The notes beneath the pieces are model-generated. The model was given only the letters and a program-made list of their open reading frames with translations. It did no database searches and was not told where the DNA came from. Shown one piece after another: positions 25,918-39,462 of a stretch of DNA of 64,000 nucleotides. Positions within the stretch are counted from its first letter, which is position 1. Each line of letters opens with the position of its first letter. Position numbers and translations under genes: made by a program. Origin of the DNA: Dioscorea cayenensis subsp. rotundata (lineage: Eukaryota > Streptophyta > Magnoliopsida > Dioscoreales > Dioscoreaceae); the NCBI RefSeq assembly GCF_009730915.1, contig NC_052490.1:32612625-32676624 (forward strand), read 5' to 3'.

Positions 25918-27725
25918 TGTGTGAGTGTATATATTTATATTTGAACTCTTAACTTGTAGTTACAAATGGATGCATGGTCACAAATTATTACTTCAGAAAA
26001 TGGCTGAAGGATTCAGGAAAATTAATATTCAAAGCTATAGAATGGGAAAGCAGAATGAGAAATTTCATCAGTTGTTCTTGAGTCTTGACCCATGACAACT
26101 GACCCATTTGAGCAAAGTTGAGACTGGAAGACAGAAGAGATGTCCACCAGTTTGCTGGTGTATTTGCAGCACATTTGGTAATGCTATTTGGTCCAGTCCG
26201 TTTGCAAGCTCTGAACATGAGTGTCTTGTAATTTGTCACAAATGGTGCACTGTTTCATTTATCTGAGCTTGTTCTCTTCTGGTTGCCCAGTTATCTGCAT
26301 TGCATAAACTGGAATAAGCTCTCATTCTCTTCTTGTTTGGGTATGCAATTCCATTGTCGTTCTCATAGTTCCTTCATGCTCTTGTTCTCAGTTCAAAGAT
26401 AAGTTTATTGGGTGATATTTGAAGAAGAAATCTAGTGTTCTTTCTTGGTGAAGTGTGATGTTCTTTCTTAATTAAATGTGATGGGTTTTTTTGTAGATTG
26501 AAAATGGGAGCAGTGCTACTTATGAAGAGGCTCTAAAAGGGTTGTGAGACGTGCTAAAGAGTAACAAGAACAAATACTTTCTATTTTAACAGATACTTCT
26601 TATGATGTTTTTATTTGTGTGTTTGCCTAATTATTGTTAATGATATGTTTTTCTTTTATCTGATTTTTGTTTGTGTATAATTAGAATTGGAGATATATAC
26701 ACGCACATTTTTTTCCTTTTTCATTATTAATGGCCGCTCAATCAAATTTTGACTTGTAGATGTTTTTACAAGAAGACTATATAAACTATTGTTTTCAACG
26801 AGGCGATGAAGAAAAATAAATTACATGCTATCAATTCATCCAATACAAAAGAGAGGAGATTGGTAGTAGCAATAAAACAAGAAAAAAGTTATTAAAAAAA
26901 AAAGAAAAAGAAAAAGAAAAAGCCAAAGTATGAGAATAGACTCACAATCCACTAGAAGTGAAGAGAAAACCAAAATAGAGACATAACATCAGTTTATAAA
27001 AGTCTAAAAGACATTCAAAAAATAATTATTGAGATTGATCATGCATATATAGGAGAGGCAAAGAAGGATTAATTTTTTTAACTAGATTCGAGATTGTGGG
27101 TCATGTCATTAAAAATAATGGGCAAGTCTACAAACTAAGGAGTCGAAATTGAATATTAGGTTATTCCATCAAATTTAAATGTTTAAAAATCTGTATTTTT
27201 ATTCAACATAATTAATTTTTTTATGAAATGAATAAATCACATTTCGCTAATAATTAATTCAAATATTAGAAAAAAATATTCTTTCTTGTTTAAATACTAG
27301 TTTGGGTCGCTTGTGTCAATCGGGCCACCTCTAGTTGGTTCCTGGTTTTCTCATTTTGTTTTATTTTGTGGGTTGATTGATGGGTTGGACTGTTCTATTT
27401 TTCTTTAATGATTGTGGTTTATCCATCTTTTCAAAATAAATAAATAAATAAATAAATCTACCTTTTAAAAATAAATAAATAAATAAATAAATGCTAGTTT
27501 GGAAAATGACAATAGTAGCAGTGCTCCTCATGAAAAGTCAATTAAAAAAATGTATTTTTAACTTAAGGTCATAGTTGGATTGGAAGTGTCTTATTAAGTA
27601 GTAGGACTAATTGACCAAAATAATATGCATATAGATATATTCAAGATTTTAAAATGAAAAATATTATATTAAAGTTGACTAATTTAAATATGATCATGAA
27701 ATTGATATTGAACATGAAATATTTA
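25918..27725. other. AT-rich intergenic region
   Basis: No gene is recognised. The 25985-26560 part is less AT-rich and might be the trailer of the small gene to its left or a decayed transcript unit, but no domain can be read. There are (AAAT)n runs near 27437-27492 and a GAAAAA run near 26897-26922. Confidence 0.5.
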
Positions 27726-28284
27726 GGGTGTGTTTGATTGGCAACATGAAAAATGGTTGGAAAAGAAAATTTTTCCATGAAAATTTTTCAATGGAAAAAT
27801 TTTACATAGAAAATGAAAAAATAGTCGTTTGATTGGCATTATTTTCTAGCTAGAAAATCAAAAAATTTCTATGAAAAATTCAAATTTTATTGTTTGATTT
27901 TTCTTATTTTCCACGGAAAATGAAATATTTTCCATGGAAAAAACCTCATTTGTTGTTTAATTGCATCAATTTTCCATGGAAAAAGTCACATTTTCCATGA
28001 ATTTTTTTTTAAATTATTAAAATTATAAACAGCGTTAATGGAATTGAATTTTAGTGCTACGTGGAATTGAATCTTACCATTAAAACGCCGCGGGATCTGT
28101 TCACTGATCTGGATAAATTTATTTAAAATATTATCAAGTTATATAATTTATCTATTTTTAAAAAAAAATAAAAGAAAAATTATTTTAAAATTATAAACAG
28201 TGCTAGGCAAACAAACAACTTATTTAGCTGGAAAATGACCTGTAAAAAAATTTTCCAAGGAAAAAAAGGCAATTAAACACAACC
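27726..28284. mobile_element. Tourist-like MITE (PIF/Harbinger type)
   Basis: A 559-bp AT-rich element has imperfect inverted ends: GGGTGTGTTTGATTGGC on the left and its near complement GGCAATTAAACACAACC on the right. It is flanked by TTA on both sides (27723-27725 and 28285-28287). TTA duplications with GGG-starting ends are the mark of PIF/Harbinger-derived Tourist MITEs. No transposase frame is present, so it is non-autonomous. The interior is full of the palindromic motif TTTTCCATGGAAAA in several variants. It ends 284 bp before the MED22 start codon. Confidence 0.75.
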
Positions 28285-28567
28285 TTATTATAAAATTTTT
28301 TTTTTACCCTATACAAAAATATTTAACATTAATTTAATTTTTAGTTAAAATCAAATTTTATAATAATTAATCAGTTCTTCCAAACTAATTTTTATTTATA
28401 TAAAAAGAAAGAATTTATTTATAAATTTCAATGTTTATATGGTCTATTTTTCATACCAATTATTTATATAAAAAAATTCCTAAAATTCATTGTTTATTAA
28501 CTTTATTTAAGAAAAAATTATTTAATTAAATGGAGAGTTATGGATTTCATTCATTGGAAGAAGAGCA

Positions 28568-29191
28568 ATGAGCAAAGCTGGGGGGCCGGGCGGTGCCGGT
28601 GGTGGCCCGACGGCAGCCGCGGCGGCGGCGGCAGCCCAGAAGCAGAAGGCTTTACTACAGCGAGTCGACGGCGACATCGCGAACATCGTCGACAACTTCA
28701 GCCTCCTCGTCAACGTCGCTAGGGTTCGTTCTCTCTTTAGCTTGAAAGCCCAGTCTTTTAGATCCCTGTTTTCTGATTTCTTTGCCTGCGTGTCTCTTTG
28801 AAGGTGAGCGAGCCGCCGGTGCGGAACTCCCAGGAAGCATTCCAGATGGAGATGCGGGCGGCACGGATGGTAATCTTTGAGTTTTGTTTGGAAAGTTTGG
28901 ATTTTTTTTGGGATGCCGATCAGGTGTTTGTGATAATGCTTGTTTGATCAGGTGCAGGCGGCGGACTCGTTATTGAAGCTGGTGTCTGAGCTGAAGCAGA
29001 CGGCAATCTTCTCTGGTTTCGCTTCGCTCAATGAGCATGTTGATAGGCGGATCGTGGAGTTTGAGCAACAGGCTGAGAAGACGGACCGAATGCTTGAGAG
29101 AATTGGGGAGCAGGCGGCTGCCAGTCTCAAGGAGCTTGAGACTCATTACTACTCCTCTGTCCTTCGGACTGGCCATACTGAAGAACCCTGA
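28568..29191 (+). CDS. MED22: Mediator of RNA polymerase II transcription subunit 22
   Basis: Exons are 28568-28723, 28804-28869 and 28952-29191, giving 153 residues. MED22 is a head-module subunit that links transcription factors to RNA polymerase II, and it works in the nucleus. The N terminus is a Gly/Ala/Pro-rich stretch with an alanine run (about residues 15-23). The conserved helical region follows: [55 protein letters not shown] and [12 protein letters not shown] coiled-coil-like heptad pattern continues to [10 protein letters not shown]. The start was chosen because it is the first ATG in frame with the conserved core and gives the usual plant length. Both introns are short (80 and 82 bp). 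A further intron in the trailer is possible, since GTTAGG follows the stop and an acceptor-like TATTCAG lies at 30819-30825. The Tourist MITE lies just upstream and may bring promoter sequence. Confidence 0.94.
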
Positions 29192-32100
29192 GGTTAGGAC
29201 TCCTAATCTTCATTTGTAGTCAATTCCAAATGCATGCTATTTCTTACTTCTGATGGTTTAGAGTATGCAAATTCACATTTATTTATTGCTCGTGAATCCT
29301 AGTAGCAAAAGGTTGATACTTTTCTATTTTGGGATGAGACAAAAATGCTCTTTTTTCTGAATGTGAAACTGTTTCTTGTTAAGTAGAGATTATAAAGAAG
29401 GTTGCAATAAAACAATGTCCACTGTTACTTGCATGGAGGGTACAGCATTTTTTATTGTATTGAAACTCAAGTGACTAGGGACTTGAATTTGATAGTGTGG
29501 AATACTTTCTATTCAAGAGATAGTCTCTTGGTCTTTAAAATTGTGGAGTCTGTAGAATTTTTGTATCATTGAGTTTGGATTATACCTTCGAAAATGAATG
29601 AGTTTATAGAACTTTTCTATCATTTAGTTAGGATGCTACAAATTGTTGAAACTAACATACTTTCTGATGATGGGAAAAAAGTGTGAAATATTTTATCTGA
29701 ATGTGAAACTGCTTATTAAGAAGAGATAGTATAGGAAGTTGCAATAAGACAATGTTGTACGGATGCTACAACATTTGTGCATTGGAACTCAATGGCTATG
29801 GACTTAGGTTGATTAATGTGGAACCTTTTCTGTCTTGAAAGCAATCTCTTATAATTTAAGAGGATGTGGTTTATAAAACTTTCATATCATTTAGTTTGGA
29901 TTATACCTTCAAATTAGTTAGGACATCAGTCATTGAAAGCTCAAAACTTGGAAAGAGCTTCTTTATTCTGCTTGTAGGGCTTCTCAGGTCTTTCTGTTTA
30001 TTTCTTTCCAACCCTTATAGAACTTCTCTGGGTACATCTGGTTTTGTGGACATAAACTCACTACCCTGTAAGATAGGTCTTTTATTTGTCAAATTGCTGC
30101 TATAATTTTTCTCATAAATTTCTCCTCCATTCTAAGTTGGCTTGGCAATTATCTGAATTTGTTTATACAAGTAGTTCTCTGATTTTGACATATAGTCTTG
30201 TCATATAGCCCGATCATTGTGTTTAAATCATGGTAGCCCAGTCATACTAGTTAAATCATGATAGTGGCTGGTTGATCAATATTCATGAAGCCAATTGTCT
30301 CTGCACCTAAGATTGAAGAAACTGAGGAAACAGCACCTTAAGCTTCAGACCTTCAGTGTTAACTTGTTGCCAGGCGAATGTTGGTAACTAAATCAGCAAG
30401 TTTTTCTCCCTGTTAGGTTGCAAAATTTATTGATGCCTTTTGTCAATAGATTATTTTTTAGTGTAAAGAACATCTAAGTGTGCTCGAAATGTTCCCGAAA
30501 TTGGAACATTTCATAGTTTTTATTTATTGCTTCTTCGTCCTCACTTCAATTAATCATGTTGAGTAATAATTTTAAGTACATCTTGTAATAGGCAAATACC
30601 TACTTTAATGGAAAAGGATGCTGTCTGTTGATAGAAGTATATAATTCCTGTGCTCGAGATGATTTTATCTGAAACAAGAAGTCTGTGCACGATCATTATT
30701 CAGTTGATAATTTTTATTCAGCTTTGTACCATTGAATATCTTAAATTTGATCTCATGTTTATCATGCTCTGAAATAAAAACTAGTCATTGATATCTCGAT
30801 TCTGTCTTTCATTTTATTCAGGGTGTACTATTTTGAGCAAGCAATGATACACTCATCTGTTGTTGGCGATCATCAACAACACCATCATGTACCATGAGGA
30901 TTGACCGTATTAATTCTTATGTTCCATAAACACAACACTAAGATCCTTATTTCTTCATAGGATAAATTATCTGCCAGTGTGTTTATGTATTGTATTCGAT
31001 ATATAATTGGCAAGGATCATGTTGTTTGTACACAGTGTATGATCTATTTTTAGTTTATCAAACCAGTTACATTATTCCCTTAGTTTGAATCATTGATGTC
31101 TTATTCATCTTATTTTAATACAATTGTTTAAAGGCAGAAGGAGGAATCCTTAGAAGCTTATCTGCAAATGAATATATATATTTGAAAGATGCTTGAAAAT
31201 TTTTGTATGGTTTGTTGATGGCGTGCATCAACATTCTTGCATTAAAATGTTAACAAAAAGTCTCAATATAACCTCATGTCATCATCTACCAAATCCACAT
31301 GGCTAAGTTAGAAGAACACCTCTACATTACATGGGAAAGCATGCAGTCTATGATAACACTTTTCATCTGCTTTTTAGACGCAATGTTTGAAAATTTTAAT
31401 GTAATTATTTTATGTTTTTCTGAACAAAAAAATTCACAGAATATTAGCTCATTTTTCTCGGTATTTCAAAGATCTTCATATGAGTTTTATTTAGTAGTAT
31501 TGCATCTACATAATTATGGGTGCATCGATGTTGTTTTCTCCTCTTGTTTCCGGTCATTTATTTTGTGAGTTCATTCCCTAATAAATCATTATTGGAGATC
31601 TTTTTCCTAATAAGTATTTATATATTAACAATAATGGCATAAATACTAAATAGTATGAGAAGATCGGTAATTTCTTCATTTTATTCTCCTGTTTTTTTGT
31701 TGTTCATAATTATTATGATTAGTTATAAAACTAATTCTCATGACATGAACTATATAAAAAGATCATTCCGAGAATTTTTAAAGATGATTTCAAAATGCTT
31801 TTTCTTATTGAATTGTCGATGATTCCCTCCCTAATTGTGCATACTTATTAACCGATAATCTTCACATTATCATCCTCATGAGACCTTAATCAAAGACTAA
31901 TTAATTAGCATGCATTTTCCAATCTATATATTATGTTCTCGTATGACTCGTATAATCATACTTAATTCAAGCAAAAATTATTAACGAGAAACAGAAGAAG
32001 CTATATGTTTGATTTGTGCCAAGAAAACAATATGAAATCTTTTTGGTGATTTCATCATTAATATTCATTCTATTTGCACTGGAATTTATCACTTGACTAT

Positions 32101-33002
32101 TCTCCATCAACAATAAAAAAAATTAACCACAATATATATAGCAAGATATCTCATGCATTAATACTTTTACACTTCATTATAAAGCGGTGTATATATGTTT
32201 CAAATATAAATTTGCAATAAATCTTACCTATGCTTCACAAATATTATAAATGCACCTATAATTAATTGAACAAGATTACAACATATATTCTTATATTTAA
32301 TGATCATTAATATCATTTGATTTTTCTCTACTTCTTCAATATTCAAACAAAAAAACTAATCTAGGAATTCCCTTCATCAAGTTACATTAGCAATAAAACA
32401 GTAATATAAGTTAACAATAATACAAAAGTTACTTAATCACAGATTGCTCCTATTATTGATGAAACTTTGCAATATTGAACCTATGATTTATTGAATAACA
32501 TTACAAAATATATTCAACGATGCATTCTCTTCTATTCCTATTATTACTCATCTCTCTAGCTATATCATGCATATGATTTTCTATATACTTCTCCTTTACT
32601 TAAACAAACTCATTGAAGAAACCAAAAAATGATATATATGACTAAATCCATTTGTTCTTCATGGATGCATTTTTAATTTTTTGTTAAAACATATAAAAAT
32701 TATAAATATATATACAGACACGTTGATGATCACTTACCTTACATTCTATATATATCATCAGCACATCTTCAGCCTTTGTTTGATGAATTGCTTTCATGCA
32801 CCTGAAGTAAGAGTTTCTCATGTTTTATGCACAGAAAAAAGAAAGCATTACATACATACATATACATATATATAGTTTAAAAAAACAAGCATCTTTTGAG
32901 TTTTCATCACCACTCAATGTTGCCAATACTTGCATTACATGCGTTCACTCTCATTACAAAGTATAATTTGAGGAGGAATTAACATGATCTATCAAGTCAT
33001 GA
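29192..33002. other. MED22 trailer and AT-rich spacer
   Basis: No second gene is seen. 29.2-31.1 kb is T-rich and less repetitive and may be the MED22 3' region. 31.6-33.0 kb is very AT-rich and holds the 3' trailer of the SPEAR gene at its right end. It includes a two-unit duplication at about 29331-29915. Confidence 0.5.
29331..29915. repeat. Two-unit diverged duplication (~320-340 bp unit)
   Basis: The first copy runs from about 29331 to 29600 and the second from about 29670 to 29915. Shared blocks in the same order include CTGAATGTGAAACTG, GAAGTTGCAATAA next to ACAATGT, and TTTGGATTATACCTTC. Confidence 0.6.
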
Positions 33003-33252
33003 TCAAAGTTTAAGATCTAAATCTATGTCTTGTGTATCACTCTTATCTGATGAGTTCTGACTCCTTGATCCAGTACTCAAGAGAGAACGATCTTCCCGCC
33101 TCTTCTTCTGTATCGAATCCTATTATATATAATTATTAATCAAAACAAATCAAAAGAAACAAAGTTTCAGTATATATGATCATATGATAATCTAATCTTA
33201 ACTTTTTCACATAAATAAAAAAAAACATAGTTATAACATGACTTTGAGTTCT

Positions 33253-33286
<34 letters not shown>

Positions 33287-34117
33287 CAAACCTCCATAGT
33301 TTCTTCTAAGAGTGGCAGTGTCACAGTCTCTTGCACAACATTATTTGGCATGTATAACCTGCTGCTAATTTTGATATATGTATATATTGACAAAAAAAAT
33401 GTTATAAAAATTAGTTAAAAAACATCATAGATATGAAAGGTTGAGAACATGTATATATATATATATACACATATAGTATACCTAGAAGAAGAACAAGATG
33501 AGAAGTCACCATATGATCTTATATCTAAGGTTTCATTGTCTCCAAACATCATCTACAAACATGAGGATTGAATCAGATGATAAATCAGTCTTCCTCTTCA
33601 TATGAAACATTAGGGTTAGGGTTAGGGTTAGTGATTTCTCATATATACCATCTGCTGGTTAGCTTGAAGACCATGATAAGGTGAAGAAGCAGAGGTACTG
33701 GAACTAGAATTAGAACAATAAAAAGATGGTGAAAATGCCACCTCTTCTCTCAGACCATCTTCCTGCATGAAAACAATAATCAAATGCACTAAAACACACA
33801 CACATATATACACAAACATAAAAACTATAAAAACTTTAATTTTTTTTTTTAAAAAAAACAATAATAAAAACACACACACACACAAACACAGACATGCATA
33901 CAGATATACATACCTTGTTTAGATTGGAATGAAAAGGAGAGTGAAGTGAAGGGAGATAAGAAGCCATCTGATCATGGAGTCTGATCTTCTCAAGCTGAGC
34001 AACTCCAAGGCCTCTTTGAGGTTGCTTTGGTTTATCTGAATTATTCTTCTTTCCTCTCTTTGAAGAACCAGATCTTCCATTATTCCCCAAACCCAGCTCA
34101 CCAAAGTGCTTGTCCAT
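33003..34117 (-). CDS. SPEAR-family transcriptional adaptor (TIE/SPOROCYTELESS-like, EAR motif)
   Basis: Exons in order are 33914-34117, 33649-33762, 33482-33552, 33292-33358 and 33003-33119, giving 190 residues. SPEAR proteins (TIE1 and SPL/NZZ relatives) bridge TCP transcription factors to TOPLESS co-repressors and shape leaf and ovule development. The diagnostic SPL block lies at about residues 20-50: a basic KRGKKNNSDKPKQPQRGLGV followed by AQLEKIRLHDQM. A Ser-rich middle follows. The protein ends TQDIDLDLKL, an EAR repression motif (LxLxL type). A basic stretch, QKKRREDR, precedes the end. The start at MDKHFGELGLG matches the usual SPEAR N terminus. An in-frame ATG further upstream (34162) exists, but a splice-acceptor-like TAG lies between, so it is probably leader. 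The leader itself is a purine-rich GA tract. Confidence 0.9.
33610..33632. repeat. Short interstitial TTAGGG run in SPEAR intron 2
   Basis: Three tandem GGGTTA units lie just 3' (gene sense) of the exon 2 donor site. They match the vertebrate-type telomere repeat also used by some Asparagales, but three units are too few to mean more than a telo-box or chance. Confidence 0.7.
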
Positions 34118-34591
34118 ACCCTTGACTTTCTTAATCTCTCCTATCAAAGAAAAAAAAAACAAGCTATTTATGTCCTATAGACAAAGAAAGAGAAAGAAAG
34201 AGCAAGAAGGAAAGATAAAGACAGACAGAGAGAGAAAGAAGAGGAAAAGGACACATTTCCATGACAGCAAGTGATATGGTGTCTCAAAAAGTTAATTAGT
34301 GCAGTGCTGGATGAAGATTAAGACTAATCTTTATATTAATTTGAGGGTTAATTTAGGGTGGTTTGGAACTTTGAAGAGTTAATTATCATCTGTGTCTTGG
34401 TGTCTAGAAGAACATGTGAGAGATGTTCCTAACAGCTCATATAATCTTTTGGAGCTTGATTTGTCAAAGATAATATAAAGGATCTTTGTCATTTAATAGT
34501 GCTTCTCTTACTTGGCATATGAGATCATATATATATATATATATATTCCTCTAAATTATATATTAATGTCTTCATTCACATGATATATACC

Positions 34592-34594
<3 letters not shown>

Positions 34595-34637
<43 letters not shown>
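34595..34637. repeat. (AT)n microsatellite
   Basis: About 21 AT units lie in the SPEAR upstream region. A shorter TA run lies just before it near 34528-34547. Confidence 0.95.
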
Positions 34638-34638
<1 letters not shown>

Positions 34639-37600
34639 CTATCTACATCTCCTTCATATTTTCTATTTGTACTTAAAAACTCTTAATTTATAATTTGTGT
34701 GAATTTAACTTTATTTTAGTTGCATGCTTTGTATAATTAATTAGTAAAAATATAAAATAAAAAACCTCTTCATTTTGCTGATCAATAACAAATAATGCAG
34801 TGAATTTAATTTATCTTAATATATTAACATGTAAAGAAATGAAAAAAAAAATACAATAAAATACTTTTTTTTTTTAAACCATGCACTGTGATTGTGGATG
34901 CAAGAGTTTATATGGATGCAAATGTTCATGATAATAGGCATGAAAAGATTATGTAATTTTTCAAAAATACAAAATACCTCTTTTTATTTCAAGCAAAAAC
35001 GGATACAAAACTGAAAAAAATACACAATATCTCTTCTTATTTCAAGCAAAAAGCTGAAAAATCCAATTTTCTATTTTATTAAATAAACGATTAGGTTCCA
35101 TATTTTATTTACAATGTCTTTTATATTTTCAATTATTTGTATTTTTGATATATAATAAAAGATATTCACATGGCTATCTCATAGAAAAGCAATATTAGTT
35201 CAGAAAATGGTTATGGAAAAACTTTAGAGTAGAAGCATAATTAAACAAGTCATATAGGAAAGATTGGCGAATAATTAGCTGTATATGATCGCTTGAGAAG
35301 CCAATCATAATGTTTTTATATGAACATATAACCCCAAATTTGTTTTGATAATTATATGTGCATCTATACAATCAACTAGGTTGTTAATGTGAATTAATTA
35401 AATTCTTCAACCTAGGACATATGATGAGCTAGCTAGCATATATACCATTTTTTTTTCTATCAATCTCATGCCACCCTCCCTAGATACATACTCGTTTTAG
35501 TTGTAAAAATGATCTGAATGAAAAATAAATTTTAAAAATGTTTATTCACTTAAATCTATCAAAGAAAAAAAGCAATTAGAGATTCATTATAAATTTATTA
35601 GATTAAACAAATCAAGGCATAAGATTAAGATATATATATATACTTTGCAAGACCCCAAATTGGAGAGATTTTTAATTTTAACTACGTTTTTAGAAAACAA
35701 AAAAATATTTTTTTCTTGCAAGAAAACAATCCAAACAAGCCATAACATGATATCAAAAAATTACTCATAAATATGCATATGATTGATGAAATTAGCATAT
35801 GATAAATCATTATTAAAATAGTCCTATATGACTTATGAAACACCATTACAATAATATTAATTATGGAACAAATTAAGAAGTTACTATGTCACGGTGGATA
35901 ACTAACTAATCACATCTAATAGATAATAATAATATATATACACACACATACAAGTGAAGATTGGTTAACAAACCTAACTAGGAGGTGGCTAGCTTATTAG
36001 CAAGCAGTGGAGTTAGTGATTCAATTTACAATGATTAGTTAGCACATATAATTGTTGTCATTTTGATTAATTAACAATTAGACATCCATTAATGAATTAA
36101 GTTGAATAAAGAAATGGGATTTGGCAGGCAAAGAAGATGAAAAGGGTGTGGTGTTTGGTATTGGAGTTAATGATTATGAATAAAATATAATGAAAGGAGA
36201 ACAAGGTGGGGATTTTGGTGTGTTTGGAGAGGGAACACTCAATATCTATTTTAGATTATGCTCACATGCACTATGATCCTGATGCTTTGCCTAAAGCATC
36301 CTATGTTTTATTATTTATTTTATTTTACTAATAAATCATAACATTAATTACCATATTAACAATCTATTATTATGGTGCTAATCGACTGATCCAATTGTAT
36401 ATAAACATATATAGGTGTTGCTCAATGCTCACCTCTATATATCTCAATATTAGTATGAGAAAATTGCTTCCATACCTCTATGAAAATAGATAATTATTAA
36501 CATACCCTCATAAATATCATAGTTATTTATATATTTATGAAAAACATTTTTATTTTCTTATGTGTTTTTATGATGAAAACTAACTTAAATTTTTTAAAGT
36601 ATAGATTAATTATTGTTTTTTTAAATTTTTAAGATCCATCAAGAAAAAAGAAGAGGGTAAATAATAGTTTAATTAACTATTATAAAAAAATTTTAATTAG
36701 TATTTAGACAAAAAGTATCACGAAAAAAAAATATCATTTTTGATGATGTATGAAAAAATTTAAAACACTATATTGGATTTAGTCAGAGTTATTGCCTTTT
36801 TAAGCGACTCAATAGCATTTACGCCTAACAATCATCTTTTTGATGTCACTAATATCCCATGTCAGGTGCGATTAACGCTTTTTTCTGTCAGCAGTCTTTT
36901 TCATCACTAATGGATCATATAACATACCCTCTTAACCATTTACTTACGGTATTAGCCTATTAGCCTATTGTATTGTTAGTCTTATGTGACCATCTTTTGA
37001 TTTCATCCGGAAATAGTATTCTAAACTTGTTTAATTTAATTCTATAATAAAGTGCTAGATGTACCAAGAAAATCTTTTGAATGGAACACTTTCTCCAACC
37101 ACATTCACATAAACTCAAAGTGGGAATTATCAATTGAATTCAACCCAAAAATCTCAGATTCCTCAAAACATGCAGTAATGTTTCACATTGAAAATTAATT
37201 CATGAGAAATAGCATGATTTGTTGTCCTCCATGAACTATGAAAATTTAAGTTACAAAACAAAACATTCTTTTTAACCCTTTCAGTTTGCATGTTTTCAGA
37301 GCGGTTCTTGCACACATGTTTAGATTCCATGTCCATATATCTTTCCTTTTTCTTTTGATGTGGAGCTGACAACAAAGTTCATGATGGATTACTCTATCAA
37401 ATTAATAACATTTAACCTACAACCAATCAAAGTACCAACAAGATCTAAAGTACAGTGAGACTTGCATATATAATTGTATATATACTACATAATACACACT
37501 TGCATTAAATCTTAAACTTGTTGTGTGTGCTTATATATATACATTATTAATGAAATTATTGTACAAAGTGGTTAGCATTTTAGAATAGTTGTGGCATTAA

Positions 37601-38704
37601 GGGCTAAATCTAATAAAAAAATGGAGGCCAAAGATATGGTTTGTAGGAGAGTCCCATGAATAAATGAATAAAGATATGATAGTGTTATTATTTTATGTAG
37701 TTTAAAGCTATCAAAGTAGTTTACAAGTCCTTGTGATGTCTTGGTTCATTGTTAGGAAATCTCAACAGTGAGGGAGATCGTAATCTTCTTTCTAATTGTT
37801 TATATATAATTTGGTTTTATATATATGCATGGGGGTCCTTCCTCTCACTTTATTTTATCACAAGAACTAGTACTTAATTGTTTGCAAATGTTTAGTAATG
37901 TTTCCAAGTATGTTCATGACTAATTAGGAAAATGTTTGTGATCCATTTTATTGATGTTTTGATACTTTAGCAAAGACTTGAATGCTTAACCACTTTAATT
38001 ATAAGATGGTGATTTTTTTAATTATATATATATGTATATTATTTTTATTCGCACCTTGTGAAGATCCAGCTCAAGTATGAGGATTTTTTTTTCTTTTTTT
38101 TTAACTTGTTTATGTATAAGTACTTGTTTTTTTTTTCAAAGAAATGCGGACAAGAATATCAATCATAGCCATACATTCACCTTACATGCTCTCACCCAAC
38201 ATAAGTTAACTTTGAACCCACCTCTTCAACATGACACAAACACCATATAAAGAGGACCCACTGCCAATGTTTGCTTTATATTTTATTTTTTTTCTTTTGA
38301 ACTATAATTATTGTTTTATAACTCTTATTTTAGATTTTTTTTTTCTTTTAAAAAGCACAAAATTTAAGAAATATTGGTATCTAAATTTACCAAAATAAAT
38401 AAATAATTTGTATATAAAAGTTTAGAGTTGTTCTCAATCCCTTTATATAAAAATAAATATTATTTTTTTCATGTTTGTGCTATAATTATTTCCCTATAAC
38501 TTTGGATGTTGATCACTTATTAATTAATCATACTGCTAATCACACTTATCAAGATGATATACATTTTATAAAACCCAGTCCCATCATCAACGCATAAAGA
38601 TTGGGCTAGCCCATCGTTGGCCCATTTTTATGGATTCAATTTAAGCTATTATTTCAACTTATAAGTTCAAAACAATTATCTTAGATAAATTTTCTCCATT
38701 CAAA

Positions 38705-39003
38705 ATTTGGCATTTTCTTAAGTCCTAATTTTCTAATTAAAAAAATGAAAAAAACTCTGTGGCTCATGAATGTGGGTTGTGACATCACCCAGTGAGTTAA
38801 TTCCTCCAATGAGGATTCAAACTTTCACCGTTCTACACGTCACACAAGAAACTTATTTTTGTCCTTGATAATTTGACATTTTCTTAAGTTCTAATTTTTT
38901 AATTTTAAAAAACAAAATGAAAAAAACCATGTGGCTCATTAGTGTTAATTCCTCCAATAAAGATTTAAACTCTCACTATTCTACACATCATAGGAGAAAC
39001 TTA
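38705..39003. repeat. Two-unit diverged duplication (~165 bp unit)
   Basis: ATTTGnCATTTTCTTAAGT at about 38704 recurs at about 38870. Both copies continue with TGTGGCTCAT, GTTAATTCCTCCAAT and TTCTACACnTCA. The first copy carries a stretch that the second lacks. Confidence 0.65.
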
Positions 39004-39462
39004 ATTTTTAGTGCCATTAACCACTTGAACCAAAGGGTTTTGGTAAGATTGTGCATTTCGATATTTAGTATAATATAAATTTTTCATCCATTTTTCAATA
39101 AAATTAAATTGCCAAAGACAACATCAAATTCTAATTGGATATTAGAAAAATTTAAATCCAAAAAAAAAAAAATTTGATGCATACCATAACAACCAATGGT
39201 AATTTGACCATCAAAAGGATTAAATTAAAATAATTTGAAATTTTAAGTAATTTATTGAGAAAATTACCAACATAATAAATTAATAATTGGATTGAATTGA
39301 ATTTTTTTTATATAATAGGCCGATAATTCGATTGTTTTTTCAAAGCATTTAGTGAGTGTACGGGTGAGAATGATTTCTCAATTAGCAATTTAGCATGTTG
39401 TTAAAAAGAAAAAATTGAACATATATATATGTCAAAACTTATTTGTTTATGATTAAAATAAA

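Larger units (their letters stand above)
34118..39462. other. Long AT-rich intergenic region
   Basis: No gene is supported over about 5.3 kb. The left end is the SPEAR promoter and GA-rich leader. It holds an (AT)n run at 34595-34637, several shorter TA runs, and a two-unit duplication at about 38705-39003. A patch near 36770-36940 with repeated ATCACTAAT-like pieces may be an old DNA-element remnant that I could not delimit. Confidence 0.5.

Noticed and set aside
26000-26330. Possible reverse-transcriptase or RNase H remnant
   Set aside because: No frame longer than a few dozen codons and no catalytic motif could be read on either strand.
36770-36940. Possible DNA-element remnant with ATCACTAAT-like pieces
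   Set aside because: No matched inverted ends or target duplication could be found, so it is not called as an element.
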